Below, one piece after another: positions 36,806-48,858 of a stretch of DNA of 64,000 nt. Each line of letters starts with the position of its first letter. Positions within the stretch are counted from its first letter, which is position 1. The position numbers and the translations under genes were made by a program. This DNA comes from Ornithodoros turicata (lineage: Eukaryota > Arthropoda > Arachnida > Ixodida > Argasidae). Where the stretch lies: the NCBI RefSeq assembly GCF_037126465.1, contig NW_026999320.1, positions 2,418,001 through 2,482,000 of the forward strand, written 5' to 3'. The notes under the pieces were generated by a model, which was not told the DNA's origin, ran no database searches, and saw only the letters and a list, made by a program, of their open reading frames with translations.

Positions 36806-37142
36806 TAGAGCCTGAAGTTTTAGGGTTTAGCCTGATTCTTCCCTGAATTTGCACCCCGAATTGAGGGTTGCCCCCTTTAGGGTGAAGCCCGGTTTTTACC
36901 CGGCAAATTGCCCTGATTTAGACGTCCGTAGGCACGCACGCTTGTTTTACAGCAGATGCAGTATACATCACCGTTTGTACCGAACCAGTACAGATAGAGT
37001 AACCGAGCCAGATTCTTTCCTGAATTTAGCACACTGGAAGTTTTCCTACCCGAATTCGCATGAAATTGGAGCACATGTTCATTTACCCGACTTTTACTCC
37101 ACGAATTTAGAAAAAAATGTTCCCCCAAAACTTCAGGCTCTA
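36806..37142. mobile_element. 337-bp hAT-type MITE with perfect 8-bp target duplication
   Basis: The TIRs are TAGAGCCTGAAGTTTTAGGG and, inverted, TAGAGCCTGAAGTTTTGGGG. TTCATAAC flanks both sides exactly (36,798-36,805 and 37,143-37,150). Interior words GAATT and CCCG recur. It is non-coding. Confidence 0.9.
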
Positions 37143-37877
37143 TTCATAACGAACTAGTAAAATCTGGGAATCTGTATCCTATGTTTTCAATTTTGAACTT
37201 ACATCACGAAGTGTGGCAGTTTCGTTTTCAAGAAGGTGTAGTGCATTAAGCCAACAATTCAGACTGCATTCATGTTTTGTGTAGTCAGCCCATTTCTCAG
37301 GTTCTTCATTGTCTCAGTTATAAGGTGGAAAAGAAAATACATGGGGGTCCATTACAAATGAACCTGAACTAAGTTGTCATTGCATGCAGGTTCACTCTAT
37401 CAATATTATATTGTGTCGGGTAAAAATGGTGCTATGACTGCTCCCTGTAACGTGAAAGTTGTGCTACACATTAAAGGGGCAACAAGGTGACTAACCTGGT
37501 TTCAAACCTTTTTTTTTGTTCTCCATGTGGTCCATGAGGAGCCACAGCCCAGCATTTGGGTGCATATGTAGTCTCAGGTCAGTCAACTGAACAAAAATAA
37601 AACAAAAGAAAGGCTGCTTGAAAGCGGTGCCCGAGCCAGATGATCTCCTCGTGTGACATCATTAGTTCTCCTTCTCATTAGGGAGGGAAAATTTGTGTGC
37701 TATGAACAACCAACCAGCCTTGCCAGCCTATGCCATGAGGCACCTGATCGGCTGCTGCGTCAGAACTGAAAAATTACTCAGTTCAGTGTATCACCTACAG
37801 ATTGAGGGAGGGAAGGATTTCTGGAGAGGGCGCAATTACAGTCCTCCTACATGCACTCCATATCACCTGCGCGCCCA

Positions 37878-37965
37878 GAGAACCACTGACGTCCGATGGA
37901 CATCCCGGATATGTCCAAACGTCTTTTTCATCAACTACCATCCATAGGATGTCCTCTGGCTATTT
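37878..37965. repeat. palindromic-word block, word GGACATCC / GGACGTC
   Basis: A short stretch contains GACGTCCGATGGACATCCCG, then ATATGTCC, ACGTC, GGATGTCC and GGACGT. It is similar in style to the other word blocks. The preceding 700 bp (37,151-37,877) show nothing else. Confidence 0.4.
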
Positions 37966-38158
37966 ATAGTGGACGTGAAACTGATATTATTTCAAACATA
38001 TATATATATATATACCCTTGAAATAGCACATCTAATGAAAAATGTACATCAAAATATTGTCACATGGGCATGGCCTTCCTGTAGTCGAGCGCTTGCTATG
38101 AGTAGTATCTGGAATAATTGAGACACGTTCACAAATAAATATGTTACGTGAGTAAATA

Positions 38159-38931
38159 CAGGGTGTTTCATCCAGCGATAAAAATTATAACTGGCGACGT
38201 ACTCGCCGGAGGATTGTGGAACCTTCGGCAATTACCTTCTGGAAAATTTTGCCTTTATTTAGGAAGGTTTTGGACAATTTTTCACTGAGGGAAATTTATT
38301 TTTCCAATTGAACATTGAAAATTGCCAAGCGAACTTCTCTACGGATAACCGCAGACCCAACAAAACATTATGCAGAGTATCGCAACAGAAATAGTCGAAA
38401 AAAATATAAAAATGCCGCTTTTGTCGTGCCGGCTTGAGTATCGCAAAGAAACGTGCACAGCAGGTGTGGTGGGAGGAGGACATGTTCCCGCCTCGTTTTA
38501 CATTTATTTCCCACGCTTTGACTTTGATTGTGGTGACGACCGTCTTATTACAAAAAAAAAAAAAAGAAACGGGTGAAGGTGGGGACACTTCCTCCTTCTG
38601 CCGCACCTTCCATGTGCGCTTCTTAATAATTAAGCAAGTGAGGCTAAAGCAGCACTTTCACTATTTTTTTCGACTACTTCTGTTGCTGTCCTGTGTATAC
38701 TTTTTGTCGGACCTGCGGTTATCGGTGCAGTACTTCATATTTCTGTAAGAAAGTAGGGTTCGCTTGTCAATGTTGAAAGTTAAGTGGGAAAAATAGATTT
38801 CCCTCAATTAAAAATTGTTGAAAGTCCTCTTAGATGGCTGGAAAAGTTTCCAGAAAGTAATTGCCGAAAGTCGCACATTCCTCCGGCGAGTACGTCGTCA
38901 GAATTTTTTATCACTTTAGGTGAGACACGCG
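38159..38931. mobile_element. 773-bp fold-back MITE, TA-flanked
   Basis: The left half from CAGGGTGTTTCATCCAG pairs with the right half ending GGTGAGACAC. Interior pairs include ACTGGCGACGTACTCGCCGG against CCTCCGGCGAGTACGTCGTC, and TACGGATAACCGCAG against CTGCGGTTATCGGT. TA lies on both sides. The right-hand TA (38,932-38,933) is also the left flank of the next element. It is non-coding. Confidence 0.8.
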
Positions 38932-38933
38932 TA

Positions 38934-40459
38934 CACTCTAAATCGTTTCACACCTTTAAAGGTGCAAAATAGTTGTATTAACAAAGATCACACCCCTTTC
39001 ACACCCTACAACTTTGTTTTGGAAGTTCCTGAGAGTGTAACAATGGTGTACTACACCCTCAGGTGAAATATGGTGATAAGTGTGTCGCCTGGGTGTAGGA
39101 AGGGGTATGTTTATTCTCGTTCACATGAACAAAAGTAAATGTATACAACAACCGGGAACGGGAAGTTACATTACAAAAGTGCATGGCGTGGATTTACAAC
39201 ACGTCTACCATCTACAGATTTAGAAGATCTGTTGAGATAGTGCCTAAATTTCTTAAAACACGTTGCTCCTCATTGCAAGACAGAACAAATGCATGATAGT
39301 GCTCATACTCAACTGTAGTTAATGTTTGTATAAGAAAAATAGTATCAGAGTTAATATCATATATGTCTGTAATCTCAACGAACATGGGTAAGTCCTCCTC
39401 GGAAGATTCTTTGGCAACAGCACAGCCAACAGCAAATGTGATTATGATCATTATGATCTGCACTTTTTACATAGACAATAGATTGTGCGTGAATATCACG
39501 GTCATGAATATAACTCTGAATTGCTTCTGGGGCATGTTGAAGTAGTATCTCCTTGGAACCATCAGTAGATGTGGCATTTGTGATGAAGGGCTGCGACCAC
39601 ACATAGTTTTGATAAAATTGATGTCTTCTTGCTAATGAAAGGGTTATGTTCTTAAAATGTCGAGTTTTTCTAGCAACATCTTAAAATGCAGGTGTTTCCC
39701 TTCGAAACGCATACACGATACAGCTAGGAGAGGACCAAACATCCTGATAAGTCGCGGATAATGAACAATGTACAGGGGTTAGATATTTGTGGGTACAACA
39801 ATGCAAAGCCTTGAAGAAACGCATAAATGCAACGTTTTAAGTAATGAACATGCATATGCGGAAGGTGCCTGCTCATGAGAAGGTCTACGATCTCACGAAA
39901 AGCTATATACAGCTGCCATGCTTCATCGCCATGCACAACAACAACAACAGCATAGATGAATGGATGATGATGGTGGTGTGGGATGTTTCCTTGCGTTGAG
40001 TGCAGGACCCTACCCCATTCTAAAAAGGGTCATATGAAAGGATGACGAGTGAAGGATCCCTACAGTTCGTGAAGGAGGCCGGTGGCCCTCAGAAAGGAAA
40101 GAAAAGCGCCAAGTGCACAGCACTGATGTCCAGGGTTACTCCATGGGCCGAGAACTTTGCAGATATGCCAGCACAGCTGCCACGCCATACATGATTTTCT
40201 GCATGTCGGCTGCGCATGTTTACACACACATTTAATCAGCTTGATATACATACATATATGGACCTCAATGTGATTGTATGCAATATGCTGGTAATTGTGA
40301 ATACACGGTTACTAGCATATTGCCACGAACCCAGCAGTTTTATTCGGCGTTACAACCTTTACACCCCAATTGCCACGAGGGTGTTAAAATACACCTTAAA
40401 AGGTATGCGCCATGAACATTTTGATTTACACCCTTTAAGGTGTAAAACGATTTAGAGTG
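38934..40459. mobile_element. 1.5-kb TIR element carrying a transposase remnant
   Basis: CACTCTAAATCGTTTCACAC (from 38,934) is mirrored at the right end, which in reverse complement reads CACTCTAAATCGTTTTACAC. ACACC..TTTAAAGG words follow inside both ends. TA dinucleotides flank both ends (38,932-33 and 40,460-61). The interior has a minus-strand transposase C-terminal remnant. TA duplication points away from CACTA elements, so the remnant may be a captured passenger. Confidence 0.75.
39200..39950 (-). pseudogene. degenerate DDE-type transposase C-terminus
   Basis: The minus strand reads DEAWQLYIAFREIVDLLMSR, HMHVHYLKRCIYAFLQGF and ALLYPQISNP, a pattern seen in animal KDZ/EnSpm-like transposases. 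After frame changes come SLARRHQFYQNYVWSQPF and the closing LPMFVEITDIYDINSDTIF and YEHYHAFVLSCNEEQ, with a stop near 39,212. Several frame breaks make it non-functional. It is a different lineage from the transposases at 21 and 53 kb. The match is by pattern only. Confidence 0.55.
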
Positions 40460-40607
40460 TATATACGGAACAGTTTCTTGGGTGTAGACAATGACAAATT
40501 TCGCTCCTCAGCCAAAGAAGGGACTTTTACTGAATAGCAGGAGTTCCCACATTTAGAAGTGGCGAATACTGCGCAGTGTTCTCACGGTGGTTTCGGTCTT
40601 CGTTTGC

Positions 40608-40662
40608 ATGGCGACACCTCGCAAGCGAAGGAACTACACATCGTCATCGCTATCCCCATCAC
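40608..40662 (+). CDS. candidate first exon, basic N-terminus
   Basis: The ATG at 40,608 opens MATPRKRRNYTSSSLSPS and runs directly into a strong donor (C|GTGAGCG) after 55 nt. Short basic first exons of this kind are seen in front of EnSpm-like transposases (compare 48,982). No following exon was found, so it may be an orphan left by rearrangement or a chance ATG/donor pair. Confidence 0.25.
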
Positions 40663-40904
40663 GTGAGCGCGTTGTTTTTGTAAGGTAGTTTCGTTTGTGT
40701 GTGGTTTTCGTTTGTTATTGTGTGGTTCGTTAGGCGCTGTATATGGTTCTCGTTTGGCCTTTTCCATAATCCATTGGCATTCGTATTGTTCTACGAGTGT
40801 GTTGCAGTTGTTGAGCTGTCGGCGCAGTTCGTTACAGAAATTCGAAGCGCTGTGCACGAAGAGCGCATGACCCCTGCTGTAATGGTCCAATTCAAAATAG
40901 CCCG

Positions 40905-41175
40905 GAAATCTCATTCAGTTTAAGTGGACATCACATGGAGAATTCTCATTAAAAGTCACGGAATTTTCCAATTCCGAACCGACAATTTTGGACAAATACC
41001 ATATTAAAATCCAGGATTTTTCAACTGGCTCCAATGTGAACCAGGTGCGGACCTGAATGAGTTTCAATTGGAAACTTCACATGGAACTCCCATTGACTGC
41101 CATCCTTTCTTCTCATTGGGCCAACGTGCACTACCATCGATATTCCAATTCAAGTTGGCATGAAATTCCAATTGC
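40905..41175. repeat. palindromic-word block, words CCAATTGG / GGAATTCC
   Basis: Many variants of CAATTGGAA, TTCCAATTC, CATGGAGAATTCTC and CTCATT occur in about 270 bp. No open frame of interest was seen. This block shares words with the region at 56.6-57.2 kb. Confidence 0.45.
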
Positions 41176-41179
41176 CAAT

Positions 41180-42218
41180 GTACTTTTCATATTTGTTATC
41201 TCATTGCAATACACTACTTTTGCAGTGGGTACTAATGGCGATTTCAATAACAGGGCTCCACTCCGTATGAAATTTCTGATGAATGTTTATTTGCAAAGCA
41301 TATGAAAGCATGACATCTTGTACCCGCAGGTAACACATGGGATGCAATATTGCAGCTGGGTAAAGGAAAAATTGTCATTATATGGACAAAACTATTCTGC
41401 AACCAAAAGCAATCAAAAATGACTAGAGAAAACCTACAGGCAAATATTTAACACATGGCTCTTGAATCACAAGAGACTTCTGAAAAGTATGTCACTTTAC
41501 TGCAGAGTCTCGCAGATAAATGTGCGTTCATGCTATCACAGGTATAATGAACTTTGATATTATCACAGCTAAGTCCACATCATAACAGAAACATGCACCA
41601 TGTAAGGCAGGAACATAGGGAAGTATACCCATTGAGGCACGTAGTTTCTCAATTACATGTTGAAACACTTTGAAAAAAAAAAAAAAACAGGCAAAAATGG
41701 GAGAAGTCTCGCACTCTCATGTGAATAAAATAAGTATTTAAAGAGTATGAAACATTTGTTTGACTTTGAACGCTTTGAACTTTGAAACACTGAAAATGTG
41801 CAAAGGAGCAAAAAGGTGGCACATGGGATTAACAACCATAGCAGCCTTGGTGACACGTGCACACAAACCTGTGTTATTTTGCAAAATGCCCAAACGCCCT
41901 GCTGCTTCGTGTGTCAATTAAGTTTTTGGGTGTGCGCATTGCATTTAACTCTTACAGCCTGCAACACATGTGTTGCCTGTAATATGTTAAGGATATAAAC
42001 GTACTAAACACATCCTTTGGTGGTTAGGGCATTGTTGCGCTATCCATAAACGCGAAATTGGACGCTGCTACCTTCAGATCATGCAGCAATATGACCCTGT
42101 TGCAACACCTGTACAAATGTAGCCCCTGTTCCTTATTTTGACACGTGAAGAGCGGCATGAGATAACAATGTGCATATTTTGGCATGTTCTTGACACTAAT
42201 TGTTCATCCCGAGTTAAT
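41180..42218. other. no recognisable feature
   Basis: There is an A-run at about 41,672-41,686 and otherwise unremarkable AT-rich DNA. No supported exon was found. Confidence 0.4.
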
Positions 42219-43007
42219 CATTGGGTCCATGCCTGGTTTAGGTCCGCCACTCGATTTCAACCTTGAAATCTCCATACCTGGAAGTAATTATGCAAGGTGC
42301 ATCATAATCTGCAATTAATATGCGGCGCTCGACCCCACAAATTCCTCTAGAGACCTGTGATTCACGAAATGTTTCGGCAGAGGCGGCCATGTCACCTCCA
42401 TGTGCCCATTGTGTACCTACGAGTGCCTACACACACCTCACTCTCTTCCCGGCATTCTTTTCACCTGTTCTCTCTCGCCTGTCGCTGGGAACGCATACCC
42501 CTTCCGCTAGCAGACAGCAGCCGGGCATGCTATGGAAGTGCATTTGACGCTTGCATTTCATTCAGAGTGGCCGCAGATGGCCGTATTACATTTTTTGAAG
42601 CGTCTGCCACCAAAACACACCTTCTCTTATAGATATCACCGTTTTCATTGACCTCCTGAAGAAATAATGACGGGGCAACTATACTTGACAGCAAATGCAC
42701 TAGTGCAAGGAGGCTAAGTGCCTCACAGGGACAATACAGTCTCAGATATCTGTGAAGTTGTGTTTTGGTGGCAGACGCTTCAGAAAAATGTAAAACAGCC
42801 ATCTGCGGCCGGGAATGTAGGTAAACAATTGGCGCATGGCCGCCGCTGCTGAAACTTTCCGTGAATCACGGGTCTCTCGAGGAATTTGTGGGGCCGAGCG
42901 CCGCATATTAATTGCAGATTATGATGCACCTTCCATAATTACATCCAGGTATGGAGATTTCAAGGTTGAAATCGAGTGGCGGACCTAAACTAGACATGGA
43001 CCAATCA
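42219..43007. mobile_element. 0.8-kb fold-back element, arms about 390 bp
   Basis: The left arm (ATTGGGTCCATGCCTGGTTT, CCGCCACTCGATTTCAACCT, CTTGAAATCTCCATACCTGG) is mirrored at 42,840-43,007. The inner pair GCGTCTGCCACCAAAACACA / TGTGTTTTGGTGGCAGACGC type matches at 42,599-42,620 and 42,755-42,780. The open frames on both strands are mirror images of the same arm and are not genes. Confidence 0.85.
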
Positions 43008-43970
43008 TTGTACTGTCCGCAAACAAAGCTTACTGGTACAAGTCAGTGTCATAAATTCAGACAGATATAGTCTTGCATTGCAGAGTTGAAACTTGCAGTA
43101 CTTGAAGTGTACATGTAAAATATGCCTAGGTATGCCGTCCAGGTCTGTGGACTGGATCTGTGTGCAGGTGCTGTGATTACTTGACCTCCTGCATCACAGG
43201 CAGCAGTGGGATCCTTCTTCTGCTGCGAATATATGAGGACAACCTGCAGGAAGAGCACAATGCAAGACAGGTGGTGTGAGAACTCGCAGGTCTGAGGAAA
43301 AGCTACCAGATGATGCTAGTCACTGAAGGGACCACAACACATTTTACTCCCTTCAACTGCAACTAGTAGCCATTTCGCTACCACAATCTTCTAAAACGTA
43401 TGGCCGAGGTTTCATAAATGTTACCAAAGTCATTTGCTCAACAATGGCTACTCACATCACAGAACTGCTTTTAGTGTTGACATTAGTAAGTTCATTTGCG
43501 CATGATAAACGTTTGAAATTCTGTAGCAAAAACAAGGACACACTGACACACTCTCAGTGGTATTTGTTACTGATACTTCAGTAAACCATCCCTATTATGT
43601 AACCATGCTGCGCACAGTCCATAGGCATGACGGCGAAGAACGGTGATGACCCGCGCGATGTTGATGGCCCGGGCACTGGGAATGCTCATGACATAGACAA
43701 TGGTGATGCTCTGCTGTTCGGAGGTCAGTGCTGATGACGTTCTAGGTTCCCGGTGCTAAACTGCCAAGGGTCACTGGTACCACCGGCATTGGGCTGGGGG
43801 TAGTCAGTGGCCACTGCAGCGGTGACTCCAGTGGTGAAGCAGCAAGATGATATGATTGTGATGGTTCAGTAAACAGACAATGCCCGAGGGATGGTGGGCG
43901 AGACGAAATTGTCGTTTTAACTGTAATGTTTAGCTTAACAATACATACATGCTCCCAACACCTGTGACAT

Positions 43971-44369
43971 TCAAGTCATGTCAAAATAAAACAAAAAATT
44001 TAAATTGTGAAAGTGCTGCAGAGCAGTCAGCACAGGGGTGGCATCCAATGCATTTCTCAGTAGATACAATGCATCCCAGACAGGTCCTTGTCGCACATCG
44101 CAGCAAACGTCAAGGCACACGTGACCTTCAGCCAACCCATTTGCAAACAATGCAGTTGCTTCTGCACAACGCTTTCGATGTCTTTCGATCACTGTAATTA
44201 TTTTTTCTGATAATGTGGCAGTAAAACGCGCAGTTTTTGCACATAAAGCCTCGTACTCTTGACAAGTTCCAAAGATGTGATGACAATAAGGCTCACTGGC
44301 CGATGCAATGTACTTTAACGAGAAATGGGGTACCACGTTGTGGAAGAACCGCATGCTTTGCGTTGGCAA
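43971..44369 (-). other. open frame of about 130 codons, unrecognised
   Basis: The minus-strand frame is cysteine-rich (HHIFGTCQEYEALCAK, HVCLDVCCDVRQG) with a helical centre (LSEKIITVIERHRKRCAEA). It lies just downstream of the BEN gene on the same strand and may be 3' UTR, a transposon remnant or a small gene. I cannot assign it. The adjacent 43,008-43,970 shows no other feature. Confidence 0.25.
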
Positions 44370-44641
44370 AACAAGTTCATCTCTTGGCTTGATGGCAACG
44401 GAAATATGTAAGCAGCATAAAGCAAATAAGCAGCAAAACGAGATATAATGTCACACGACCTCAAAATACACTTTTCTAAGACATGCGATCAGGACAAAGT
44501 GGTGGTTTTGCAAGAAGCACCCGCTGGGGGGGATTTATGTCACCCATGTGGCTGTCAGAATAGAACATACTGTGACACACATGTGTAGAAATGTCACGGT
44601 ACAAGGAATATTTACCAGAAACTCCAGCAGAAATAAGGTCC

Positions 44642-47600
44642 TTATGAGGTGGCATTTGTGGGTGTGGTCGGTGTGTCTTTTGCTGGTCTTGCAGCATCCA
44701 GTAGAGCTGAAATCAGGTGGCCTTTCAGGGAGTTCAACCTTTCTTTCAAGCATGGACCACTGGCACCACGCTTCACGAGCCAGTCCTCAAAGCAGTCTGC
44801 AACAAAGAAAGTGGCTGTAAATGAATTGCAGGTATTTACTGAATTACGAACCTTCTAGGACACCAATTTTTTCTGGTGAGAGTTGGGGTTTTGCCGTAGC
44901 TTCAGGTTGCTTTCTAAACCGATTCGACACCCGTCCTTCTGTCGACCTGTTCTTGAGTGTATCCTTCCCCCACAAAGCCAGTGCCATGCTCCGCACAAAA
45001 AGACTCTCTTTCTTTTCTCTTTGACAGTGCAGCCACTGATCGAGTGGCATTGACACAGTTTCATTGATGGTTACCTGCAAATGCAAGTACGCAGGAGGTG
45101 TCTCAACTGACACACAAGAAGCCATTAAAAATAGTTTTGCACTCTATGCAGGATATTTAGCACTATAGTAGGGTTGTACTGTAAATGGTATGTGGAACCT
45201 CAGTACTCACAGTGACTCCATCCGTCTGAAAGTTAGCTTTTTTGAGAGGAGGCTCTGATAGCATGGTTGTTTCAGGGGATACTGGAAGAAATTATGTGCA
45301 AGATTAGATTATCTACCAAAAAACATATTTAGGATGTAATAAACAGAGGACAAAGTGCACCATCAGACTAACCATATTCGTGTTGGTCTATCTTTTCCTC
45401 AACTCGTGCTAAAGTTGTGCTGATAGCTTTCAAATGATCTTCCATCATGCTTGGCGATGAGCTAGCCTTCGACTATAGCTCTCGTACTTGTGCTTTCATT
45501 GCAACATAGCGCTCTTGTAGTTCATCATACAGCTTCTGCGGTACCACAGCACCATCATCAGAATCACTGACCTCAGACTCGTACTCAATAACAGGGTGGG
45601 CTCTCTTCTCGGCTAGCTTCTGTCGCAAGATGTCCCTCATCACGGCACAGTTTGTCTGGCCCTGGGCAGGCTTCTGTGAATTTAGGAAAAACAACCAGTA
45701 CAGGATATTTTTGAGTGCACACAACGTGTCATTTGCTGTTTTTCAGCTACTTGTGCCTCTCTTTGTTCGTTCAAATTTAACGAGCGCAGGAAAAAATTCA
45801 AAAGATCTTCTGTTTCTGGCGAATTACAAAAGGACGCAACTCGGCTGACAACGAACATAGGAAAATTCTCTGTACGCAGTATTTTCTTGGAGTAAACGCT
45901 CCCAACATTGACGCGTGCGTACCCACTCAACTCGCTTTACATGCAAGAACGAGGAGAATTGTGATGTCATCGTGATTACAAGAGACATCACGCTCCAATC
46001 GTGGTCGGCGCTTTTCGCACTTTTTATCTTTTTAGTTTCTGCTCCCAGTTGTCTCTCTGTGTGGCAGTTGACGCTTCTCCAAACCAGTTAGCAGGTTGCA
46101 CTGCAATGACTTCAAAGCGACTCTGGCGGGTAGTTGCGGGCATTGCCACAGTTGCTCGCGGTTGTGATTTTCAATCAAATTCCGCGACATGTGTACAACT
46201 GTCGAGTGTATCACTTTGTATGGCGCGCTTTAGCAGTCAGGTTAAGGGCTTGGTGTGAAAAAATGGTCGTGACTGAAACGCTTTCTTTGCTCTTTTAACG
46301 CTTCAGCTCTTTCAGGTTGTGTTTTCCGTGCATTCAGAGCAATGTGGTGCAACTGAGAAACAATTAGAATACAATGCAAAATGCATACATCAAACGTGTA
46401 GTGTCTCGTTTTCGAATCTGGTAACAGGCTCATAATGCCATAGAATGTAGTCTAGGTACCGAAAGTGGTGGTGTTGTGCCTTCAGCAATTACATAGTCAT
46501 CATTGCATGAAACAGTGCAATATGCCTCACAATCAATATGACAAAAGAAAACCCTGAATCCACTGTGAGGCTATGTAATGCCTTCTTTATGCTAGATTCA
46601 GATCCAATGATAAAAAGTGAAGTAACAAAAGTAAGCAAGAAATGCTCACACAGCAAGATACTAATCAGTGCACTTCACGAAAAGCCTCAGACACGATATC
46701 GGAACTGTTGCGAAGGGTCCTGGCATCTAACAGTACGTGTGTGCTCCATTCTGTCCGAGCTAGGTTTAGCGGCTTCAGAACATTTCTGTGTCCCAATCAA
46801 ACAGTATGTGAACAAAAGCACAAGAAACGACACGTGGCATACAAGTCTGGTGTTGTTTATGCCACACCCCTGTGCATGTGATCCCCCTGTGAACCAGTGC
46901 ATGTACAGGGTCGGCCACACTTAAGAGTATCGCGGGAGCGTATGACCTGCAAGTACGCCAGCGCCGCGTAATGGATGCTCCTGGGTTTGAGACTGCGTGC
47001 ATAGCGAACGTTCGCTGCCTCTCAGTTGGATCTGTCATTGTTCTCGAAACACTGGCGGGCGGGGAGACCCACCTTTTCTTGCTATTCAGTCTCTGCTGGC
47101 GATGTTTTGATCAGTGCGTGGCACGGCGTATTTTTTTTACTTTTTTTCTCGATTCCGATAAGACAGACTACGTCGTGCCACGCACTGATCTAAACATCGA
47201 TAGAATAGTAACAGCAGGTGGGTCACCCCGCCTGCCAGTATTACGAGAGCAATGAGCAACCCAACCGAGAGGCAGCGAACGTTCGCTATGCGCGAGGTCT
47301 CAAACCCAGGAGCATCCGTTACGCGGCGCTGGCATACTTGCAGGACATGTGCTCCCGCGATACTTTTAAGTGTGGCCGACCCTGTATCACCGATCGTATC
47401 CAAGAACATGTGTGCTCGATTAGGAACGAAAACAATCAATCAGAACTAGCAAAGCATGTTGTTTCATGCATTAATTGTACTCCCATGTTCCCAAGAACCA
47501 AAGTCTTCTATGTAAAAGATCCCTGGATCATTCTGCAGTCTCCTCACAAAGCATTTGTGTAAGCCAGTTACCCTTTCCCCCACCCTCTGTGACCACCTTG

Positions 47601-48254
47601 CCCCAACATGATTTTGGTTTGTAAATAAGGTTTCATTACCTTAAGAGATGATTCGCTTGCCTTCTTGCCGCTTCTGTGTACCTCCTGTGGGTTTTCACAG
47701 CCGCTGTCCGAGGTAATCTCAACAACTTTCGGTGTGGGAACACGCTTTTTTTCTATTTTGTGTTCCAGGTCGTCCACTGAAGCTGCAACAAAAACAGGTT
47801 CGAATGGTCTACAGGTTCATGGTGAACAACAAGCAAAATTGCACAAGCCAGCACGGGATTAACTAAATTACAAGAACAAAACTACAACCCATTTTTCAAG
47901 ATTGGAAACTAATTAGATATTTTCACCTGCGCTATACCTGCCAAAAGCAATATTTGCCCTTTGTAGTATCCTGGATCCCCTTGGTAGTCGTCGTCGTCAT
48001 TTGGCGCCCACCATATTTTGTACAAACGCCGTGGATCGTAATCGGCAACATCCTTAGGGCTGAAGTCCAGGATTTCGGATACTTTCACAATACATCGCTT
48101 CCCGCAGTCACGGTATCGTACATAAGCTGCTTTAGGCTGAAAGTCATGCTGCTCGTTACTGTATGCTCATCGGCCAAGGAACAATAGTTAGGCCTAGCCT
48201 TCTAACGATCACAGACCCGTAAGCTTAAACTTGGCTTACCGGATTTGTCCTCAT
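44642..48254 (-). CDS. BEN-domain gene, seven exons, one in-frame TAG
   Basis: The exons (minus) are 48254-48240 (ATG, MRTNP), 48136-47938, 47782-47640, 45673-45373, 45281-45211, 45074-44852 and 44796-44642 (TAA). All are AG/GT bounded with agreeing phases. Exon 2 is the tick-style N-terminal module (AAYVRYRDCGKRCIVKVSEI, LYKIWWAPND, GDPGYYKGQILLLA). Exon 3 is an acidic/basic linker. Exon 4 is a coiled coil (KLYDELQERYVAMKAQVREL). Exon 6 is the BEN core (VSMPLDQWLHCQREKKESLF, FVRSMALALWGKDTL, LSPEKIGVLE). Exon 7 is the final helix (DCFEDWLVKRGASGPCLKER). A TAG at 45,473-45,475 right after VREL interrupts exon 4, yet the same frame stays open to its donor. This may be a recent null allele, a sequence error or recoding. 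BEN proteins act in nuclear DNA binding or repression. Confidence 0.8.
46906..47384. mobile_element. 479-bp fold-back MITE, TA-flanked, in a BEN intron
   Basis: CAGGGTCGGCCACACTTAAG at the left end is mirrored by the right end, with arms of about 220 bp (AACGTTCGCTGCCTCTC, GTGCGTGGCACG and others). TA flanks both sides (46,904-05 and 47,385-86), suggesting mobilisation by a mariner/Tc1-like transposase. The open frames inside are mirror images of the arm. Confidence 0.85.
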
Positions 48255-48851
48255 TTCTTTGGTGGCACTCATGAGTGTGTAGGCCACAGTGGCGAAATAT
48301 CCTTCCCGTAACGCGAAAAAAAGTGTAAACTGAAACTAAAAAACGTAAACTTTAACTAAACGCAGCACAGACAAAAGAAAAGCAGCATACCGCGCGCGCT
48401 TGTACGGATTCCGATACGGATATTGTTGGATTGGACACAAAGTTCGTTCTGAATCCGCCTGGTGGTATTGTCGCCCGTCACTCATACTGAGCTAAAATAA
48501 CGCCCGAACAAACAAACACGCCATAACAAGTACTAGATTGGGAGAGCAAAAACAGGGAAGGCGCATAAAAATGGCATAGCACGACAAAGCCGTAAGCATT
48601 GACATTTTTTTCATTAATTTCAAATGTGCTGTTTCTGGTGGCTCTGCCAAGCCAATCCATTTAGTCTTGTGCGGTTATGGCGGGCTTAGTGAGTGCGGTC
48701 TTATGCATCTTCTCATCCCGACATTTAACGTGGTTCAAAGTTCCACCAGTGTCATTCGTTTGTAGTGACTCGCGTGTGTACCGAAATGTGCGTGTGTGCG
48801 TGCGAAATGTGTGTGTCAATGCTGAACACTCAGAGCCGCCGTGGGCAGCGG

Positions 48852-48858
48852 TATATAT
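48852..48858 (+). promoter_or_regulatory. possible TATA box of the transposase gene
   Basis: GGTATATATGCGG lies about 130 bp upstream of the proposed ATG at 48,982, in a GC-richer stretch between this gene and the divergent BEN gene (ATG at 48,254). Position and composition fit a core promoter. The transcription start is not visible. Confidence 0.3.

Noticed and set aside
43049..43258. Minus-strand frame VVLIYSQQKKDPTAACD after a CTGCAG acceptor-like site
   Set aside because: It lies downstream of the BEN stop with no upstream partner exon.
46769..47439. Paired open frames with IANVRCLSVG on both strands
   Set aside because: They are mirror copies within the 46,906-47,384 fold-back arms.
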